Below are positions 57,462 to 64,000 of a DNA stretch of 64,000 bases, piece by piece. The stretch is from Mesotaenium endlicherianum (taxonomy: Eukaryota > Streptophyta > Zygnematophyceae > Zygnematales > Mesotaeniaceae), in assembly GCA_009602735.1 (NCBI GenBank), contig WELA01001056.1, positions 198,905 through 262,904 of the forward strand. Direction: 5' to 3'. The notes beneath the pieces were generated by a model. That model was given only the letters and a program-made list of their open reading frames with translations. It was not told the DNA's origin and did not search any database. Both the position numbers and the translations under genes were made by a program. Each line of letters opens with the position of its first letter. Within the stretch, counting starts at the first letter, position 1.

Positions 57462-58185
57462 GGGCGAATTCCCAAACTACATCTACAACTTTGCTTTATT
57501 ACCAAATATACGTACAGTCTTAAACTTATTCCCAAACTACGTACCGCACATGCAATCTACGCACATCATATGTACGACCAGTCATTCTAGGTCCTAGCAT
57601 TCTAGCACACAAATTCCCACGTTTTCCTACCTAACACGGTTTTTGTTGCCTGCACATTAGAATTTTTGAAGTGAAACACTTTCACAAAGCAAACAAAGGC
57701 TACCACATCAAAGTTTTGGAACACAAGTTTTTTTTCCGTACGTACCTTTGCTCCTTCATTTTGAAAACTTGATTACATAGATGCTCAACTCCTCGCAATT
57801 CTTTCCATCTTCACGTAGGAACGTACTGATATGAAGGCCTGCCTACCCGCCGCTACGGGCTGTTTTAGCTCCCAACTATAAACTTTATAGTTAGGTGTCC
57901 TATTTAGAATGGAGGCGCGGCAAAGGGGTTAAAGAATTCAAATGCGTGATGATGGAGGAACAAAAGGGTAGTGAGAAGTGCGTCCACAAATTTTTGATGT
58001 GGTTGGTTTCGTTTGCTTTGTGAAAAAGTTTCATGTCCCCCAGGTAGGAAAACGTTGGAATTCGTGTGCTAAAATGTAGAATGACTGGACTTACATGTGC
58101 GGTACGTAATATGGGAATAAGTTTGAAATTGTACGTATATTTGGTAGTTAAAGCAAAGTTGAAGACGTAGGTTGGGAATTTGCCC
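57462..58185. mobile_element. Foldback element 2 (long inverted repeats)
   Basis: Arms of roughly 300 bp (57462-57800 and 57900-58185) are imperfect inverted copies (shared words ACCAAATATACGTACA, CGTACCGCACATG, TTTTCCTACCT). The outer ends read GGGCGAATTCCCAAACTAC and GGGCAAATTCCCAACCTAC. These resemble the ends of foldback element 1, so both may belong to one superfamily. No transposase inside. Confidence 0.7.
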
Positions 58186-59341
58186 ATTTCCAAAGTTCGT
58201 CGTAGTTTCATCGTTTGTACGTTTGAGGGGTAAACATGGGTAAAAGGGAAGGTGGATTGACGTGGACAAGTGAATTGGGACGTCGAAGGCTGCGGACGAC
58301 GCGTAACAAGAGTCTGATTTGGTGGACTGGGCTGGACTGGGCTACAGAAGGTGGTTTAAGTGGGTTTAAGAAATTGAAAGAAACGAGAGAGTTGAACAAT
58401 GCTGGTGCATACAAGGTGGAATACACTCTAAAAATCCGCGGAGGCCGAATGGAAGGATAATGACGCGGAAATGATAATGACGCCCACTTTTTGGGTCGTT
58501 CACTGCTAGTTATACTGAAATCAAGGCTTCCGGAATATCTGAGCGCTTCGGAGGCTCGTCTAAGTCCGGGATCCGACCTTTTCAGACACCTTTCAGATGC
58601 CTTCCTTCGCTTCCCCCCAAATCGACAGGAAAGTTTGTGTTTTTACATACCAAATTCCTGGCCTTATTGAAAAACGCAAATTGCTGAAACATAGTTCTGA
58701 AAATGTTTTCCGTGCGGAAATGTTTTCAATTTTTCACCTTGCTGATTCGCGATTTCCTGAAGATTGCAATTCCTGAAATCCATATACACACATTAACCAA
58801 GGGTTCCACAAGAACTTTTCCGGGCAGTTCTTTACTCAATGAGCGATTTAGTTGTCGGTTTTATATAGGCTGGACCAATGAGGTGGTGTTGTGTAACCCA
58901 ACTCAAACCACGTCTGAATACAGAGGAGCTCACATGACTATCATAACGTGCATCTATTTCTATGTTTTACACGCCCATCAATCTATCTTCAGCATCTCCC
59001 TCTCGTACGCGAGGTGAGAGGGCGAAGATAGAAACTTGCTCTCAAATAAGAGCGAGTTGGCTAAGTTGGGTATAATTTAAATTGGATGTGATCGCGGCAG
59101 ACAACAAGTTGTGCCATGTGATACTTACCATAGAGACATGGTTAGATGCTTCAACGATATCAATTTAATGTTTTAATGCCTAAACCCACGCACGCCTCAA
59201 AAGTGAGAGAGAGAATTCGCATCCGAAGCGCGTCCAGCCTCAACCCGAAACGTTATGATTTTGAGTGGACGTTTTGGTCGGTCGAATCTTTTTTAAATAT
59301 TCCGAATCGCGTAATCCCACAAAAATAATGGAGCTCTACCG
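58186..59341. other. Intergenic, no gene seen
   Basis: No convincing ORF, RNA gene or repeat. Confidence 0.55.
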
Positions 59342-59881
59342 ACAGTGGGGTCCCATTGAGCACAATGACCTAGGTCAAAACGTTTAAGACTGACGCAGAA
59401 TGTCCGCTGATCCTGATACGCGAAGAATCTTGCCCTAGGTTCAGGTGAAACGACTTCTGACCTCCCCTAATAGGACCCCTTTGGATCGCGAGGACCTCCG
59501 CTCGACGCCGGCCAGAACGGGCAGTCAATTTTGAGCATGCATGCCCGGGCTTCAACGAAAGTTCTTGCATTGGCCAATGAAACGCCTGGGTCAAGGCCCA
59601 GGAAAAACTTTTCGGACGTAGGGGAGACATATCGTTTATAAATGTCCCGTCCGGCAAATCGGGACTCCCTCTTGGGTTAACGGTCTTTCTTTTGGGTCAG
59701 TAGGTGACAACATTCTGCTGATTCTGACAATCTTCACGATTCTCTGTCTTTTAGAACGATTAAAATGGTGCCTCTAACAACGAAGGAGAGTCCATCGACA
59801 CACGAGTGAAGAACTCTAGGTCGCGCGCACGTCTGGTCCACGCCCTAGGGATGCCGATTCTGCTCAATGGGACCCCACTGT
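59342..59881. mobile_element. MITE-like element with perfect 21-bp terminal inverted repeats
   Basis: 59342-59362 and 59861-59881 are exact inverted copies, reading inward from ACAGTGGGGTCCC. The 540-bp interior has no coding potential. No clear target duplication, so the superfamily is open; CAGTGG ends are reminiscent of hAT elements. Confidence 0.6.
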
Positions 59882-60864
59882 GAAACGAACCCTGACGGAA
59901 GTCGCGTCTGAAAAAGCTTCATTACTGGAGACAGAGGCGAAGAGTTTCAGTACTGAAATTTTTGAGTGATTCCATAATGAAACGAGATATCAGTATCCGT
60001 AATTCCGGAAGGTGTACACTTTACACTTCCTGAAACCGATTTCCGGAGCCGAAAAGCGGCTGGGGATTTTTAGAGTGTATGCTAGGAAATCGGGGACATT
60101 TCGTCCACTTTTGGTGAAAGTCAAGCATGCCAGGTTAAGTGCCCCCCTTGTGGCAGCTTGTGGTGCCGTCTGGTGCCGTCAGCCCATGCGTCAGCCCCCA
60201 GATTGTGCTTTGCTGATCCTAATGCACCAGTAATGCACAGCTGACAGGGACTGGCCAGCGCAGGCCAGAACGGCGCAAAGAATAGAAAGCTCATTATAGC
60301 CAATTGTGCCTCAGTATCACCCATCATGGCTTTTATCTGCTAACGGAACGTAGAAAATTCGATATTTAAAGCTGTTTAAAGCACTCAACGGCGCTCGGGA
60401 GCATGGCTGGGAGCAGCTGGGAGCCTGGAAGTCGACTCTTCACGAGTCCCCCGGAATCGGTAGGAACTTTTCTCCGGACTTTGCTAGACCTCGACTGATT
60501 TAATTTTGCCACATGTCGACCTGTCTTAGCCTGTCCAAGCTCTGATCGTAGGCATGCCAGCGCCAGCTCAACTGAACCGGGCTCTTAGCTGCGCCCCGCA
60601 TTTGAACTGGCTCATCAGGTTATGATACTTGTGTAGAAACGCATCAGGGCAACATCCCACGATTGATGTTATATTGTCGATTCTAGACTGCAGTTCACAA
60701 CGAGAGACACTATCAGCGTTAGTCCGTAAACGAGGAAATATTGCTTATTCTCGAATAAAAACGTCCCGTGTCCTTCGATACAGGTTCATTGTAAGAGTTT
60801 ACTCTTTAGCAGCTTCCCTCCTGCATCACGTAAAAATTCGGCAAGGTTGTGCTTCGCTTCGAGA
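59882..60864. other. Intergenic upstream of the GABA-T start
   Basis: No gene recognised. The 5' untranslated region of the next gene may begin in the last few hundred bases. Confidence 0.5.
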
Positions 60865-63439
60865 ATGGAGCCTACAAATGAAGCAGATTATCCTCAAATC
60901 AAGGCCCCAGTAACTGACGTTGCTGAACTGGAGTTAGACACTGCAGTTCACGGTGAGGGTTTGCGAGAGGAAGCTGCAGAAAACGGCGAGGGGTCGAAGG
61001 ACCTGACCGTGGCTGCTGGTGAGTTTCATATAGCTATTGTCATAACTTTTGTGCATTATTTTGCGATTAGCATCTCTTATCGTCTAGGAATTGACCACAA
61101 TGGAGAAATTTTATTGGAAGGAACGCTCTGCTAGAAAGAGCAACGAAGAGTAAGCAAAGACGTCCCAACCAAAGGAGAACAAGCTAGGACTAGGTTGCGG
61201 TATAGAAGGGCAACTCAATGACTGATATTTGGCAATCGCACCCTTGGGCAATTCAAGAGTGATGCATAGTTTGCTTGAGCAATGAAAATGTCACTGAAAG
61301 GTACACTCTTCTAATATTGGTGAAGAGAAAGTTGCAATATGCACATTTTACGAGTTCTTTGCTTGCTAGACGGTCGTAGGGTAGAATTGCTTGACATTTT
61401 CAAATGGTTTGCAGGAGGAAAGCTAATCAATTGCTGTTTAAAGTTGCAAGCAACTGGGACAATGGGCACTCATAGAACGCCTCTCATAGTTTTTTGGACT
61501 TCTGCATAATATTCATAGTTCCACCTGTTTCCAGTATCAGAGCTCAACTTGTCGTTTTTACAATGCTGATGCATTTACATAAACGCACTAAATACGGGAA
61601 GGACTCTTTGTATCAAACGCATGGGAGGGCTTCAACACCATGATGCTTGAACTCTGCCTTTAAGGCTGCCCTCATCCATGTTTCTTGCCCTCTTCCATTT
61701 GGTCTTGGCAATGATTTCTCCATAGTGTAGGCCATCAGTAGCTTCAGTCATAGTGTTGTATTTATGTCTGGAGAAAGTTGACCCGTAAATAACATCCCTT
61801 GGGTGCATTTCATGGGCAGCACCTCTGTCCTGCTGTAGTCATGCTGAACAAAATAACCCGTAAGGATGTGGTTCTGCTCCTGGTGGAGGCAGACACAGAG
61901 CAGGTGTCTGCTGGAGCGGGCGAAGTGAGTGTGAAGCAGGAGGGGGAGGAGGCTGGGGGGAGAAATCATGACATGCTGGCACCCTTCACGGCCGCCCGCC
62001 AGGTGGGCAGCCACACCTCCAGCTCAGCATCTACTCTGCCTGACGCTTGCCCTCACATCTCTTGCACAACTGGCGCTGTCCCTCCCCTAGGTCTCCCCTG
62101 CACTTATATTTGGAGGAGCTTCGGAGGATTTATGATTTGAGTGGAGCTTCTTTAGTCCTTGCTCAGACGCGATTGGGGGGAGGGGCAATGAGGGGGGCAG
62201 GAGCGCAGAAGTGGGGGTTGAAGGGGGCGAAGGTGCTTAAAAGTTGTACGCTTCTCTACTCATGCAGGCATGCTAATACTATATAGTGCAGAATATATCT
62301 GTACATAATTTATTTTGAGTGCTGGGGTGTGGTTTTGTGACGATTTTATGTAGACAGAAGTCACATCCCGTTTCGTATGTACATGCAATTTAAATGCACC
62401 TAGTATATGTGTTTTTTGTCTGTACGTACTTTTTATCAACTTACACGTGCATCTTGCTCCTCTGGCCTTTTGTATAAGCAACATCAATATGAGTGATAAT
62501 CGCAACTTTTATTAGTGGTTTTGGAACCCCTTTCTTCCCCTGATGATTGCGTCTTGAGTCAGCAGCATAGACCACGAGACCGAAATTTTCCACCAACTGC
62601 TAATGTCAATACCGAAGTCGTCACTGCCTCCCTTGACCACATGTTTGTCGCTTAGTGAAGTGACGACAATGATATCGGACTCTCCCCCTGCTACACTTGT
62701 ATATATCATTAGTATAGTATGGTTGCCAGTATCTTACCTAGGAAACGTCTGGTGGGTTACGTCCTCAAGCGTACGCCACGTGTGCGGCAGGTAACTTCCA
62801 TGTGGCAGCCTGAGCTCGCTTGCTTCGGAAGGGCTGGCTTCTAGTGCTCTCAAGCATTTCTTTTGAGAAAAGGGAGGAAAGAGGGAGAATGGGGGGCCTG
62901 ATCCGTCTCTCGCTCTATCACGCACAAACCACACACACACACACACACACACACACAAGCACAATGGCGACTTGTGAGCGAGTGACACTTTTCACATGCT
63001 TGCCAACAGCAACATAGTGCAGCCCTCCCTCATATGGGGGTAGAGTTATAATCAAGGTAGGGAAGAGAAGTACACGCAGCTACTAAAGCGCATGACATGC
63101 GATGGCCGGCTGCCTCTGGCTCTCCCTGCTGTGCCTGTGTGCGTGTCTGCCTCTGCACGGGCGGGCGTGTGCGCTGGGGAATGCGTGCGTGCGTGTGGGC
63201 GTGCATCTGTGCAGTACACGGATGAGCTGGGCCCGCTGGTGATCACGCGGTCGGAGGGCGTGTACGTGTACGACAGCGAGGGGCGCAAGTACCTGGACGC
63301 GCTGGCGGGCCTGTGGTCCACGGCGCTGGGCGGCAGCGAGGAGCGGCTGGTGCGGGCGGCTGACGAGCAGATGCGCAAGCTGCCCTACTACCACTCCTTT
63401 TGGAACCGCACAACAGAGCCCGCCCTGGCGCTCGCCAAG
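60865..63439 (+). CDS. GABA-T: GABA transaminase (class III aminotransferase), 5' exons only
   Basis: PLP-dependent enzyme that passes the amino group of 4-aminobutyrate to pyruvate or glyoxylate. Secure exons: one ending at 62002 ([12 protein letters not shown], start at 61839 or 61893, both phase-compatible) and 63215-63439 ([20 protein letters not shown] to [17 protein letters not shown]), which match plant POP2/GABA-T in order. A probable first exon is 60865-61018 ([16 protein letters not shown]), whose phase-1 end fits either acceptor. The catalytic Lys and most of the protein lie beyond the window. 62003-63214 is an intron; 63440-64000 is the start of the next, G-rich. The predicted N-terminus is acidic with no mitochondrial presequence, unlike plant enzymes, so exon 1 may be wrong or the isoform cytosolic. 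Confidence 0.8.
62930..62957. repeat. (AC)n microsatellite in a GABA-T intron
   Basis: About 14 perfect AC units. Confidence 0.9.
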
Positions 63440-64000
63440 GTCAGCGCTTCGCCGGAACTATGGGGGATGGGAAGGGGGGCGCGGGACGTAGGAAGGGAGG
63501 GGGCAGGAATGGGGAGGAGGGAAAGAGAGGAGGGGTTCCGGGGGGGCGGGGGGAGGTAGTGGCTGTAAGAAGTCAGGCAGAATTTGCGTTTTGTGACGCG
63601 ATAGATTTCCAATGTTGTGTAGTTACTGACTATTGCGTTGACTGCTTTTGCCAGCAGATAACACTGTGGTCTTTCGCTTTTGCCGGCCAACCGCCAATAT
63701 TTGATAGGAAGATAACACCCTCGCAGGCCTGCAGCCAGTCTGCCCTTGTGGGGTCCGACCTGTATGTCCGTATGCGTTGGGTCTGCTTTCCCTTTTCCAG
63801 TGCCTTGTGGAGCGTCCAGGCGTGCATGCGTGTGTGTGTGCCTGCATGGATGTGGTCTGGCTTCCAGTCAGCTACATGCAGAAGAGGCTCTGCTTAAATG
63901 GTAGGGGGGATGCACAAGGAGACGGAGAGAGGGCAGAAGGGGGAGGGCCAGGCGAGGGGGGAGGGGGGGGGCCGCCGGTGCATGGTGTTGCTTCTTGACA

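Noticed and set aside
63092-63214. ATG-like upstream extension of the GABA-T exon
   Set aside because: The stretch is GTGCGTG-rich simple sequence ending in a good acceptor (CTGTGCAG); the protein match to GABA-T begins at 63215.

Overview
The window is nuclear DNA of a streptophyte, most likely a charophyte green alga such as Chara (inference). Three host genes are plant-type and intron-rich: an NRT2 nitrate transporter, the U5 snRNP protein DIM1 and the start of a mitochondrial-type GABA transaminase. The left 44 kb is a nest of Ty3/gypsy chromovirus-type LTR retrotransposons. I name the four families A to D locally.

Layout. Positions 1-10224 hold a tandem of family A sharing its middle LTR (A0 fragment, LTR, A1, LTR), inserted in a family B element on the plus strand (B1, 10225-12560). 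Next come a decayed Rep/HUH-like gene with a strong palindrome (12561-13460) and the end of an older family A ORF3 (A4). That ORF3 is broken by the 3' end of a long-LTR relative (A3, 13905 to about 16 kb). A3 is fused to a family C element (16842-22250) that keeps intact gag and pol but has no 3' LTR. C sits in the pol gene of a second family B element (B2). B2 is also split inside its protease by a complete family A element (A2, 24292-33011, target duplication CCACT). A GA-rich tract follows, holding a solo LTR of family C (35074-43425). That LTR is itself split by a family D element (35240-41977) and by an unknown 1.16 kb insert (42034-43194). A solo family A LTR with a perfect duplication (GTTGT) stands at 43662-44381.

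From 44.4 kb the DNA is genic: two foldback elements, a MITE-like element, NRT2 (47749-51750, +), DIM1 (53432-55023, -) and GABA-T (from about 60865, +, running off the window).

The most interesting part is the organisation of family A. It has gag and pol in different frames, joined by a textbook -1 frameshift signal. A third ORF without membrane segments follows pol and is conserved in three copies. A hairpin plus polypurine tract occurs twice, once before the 3' LTR and once between pol and ORF3. Family C carries its own, different -1 frameshift signal. Runs of N and single Ns mark assembly joins; the large gap in NRT2 lies in an intron and costs no coding sequence.
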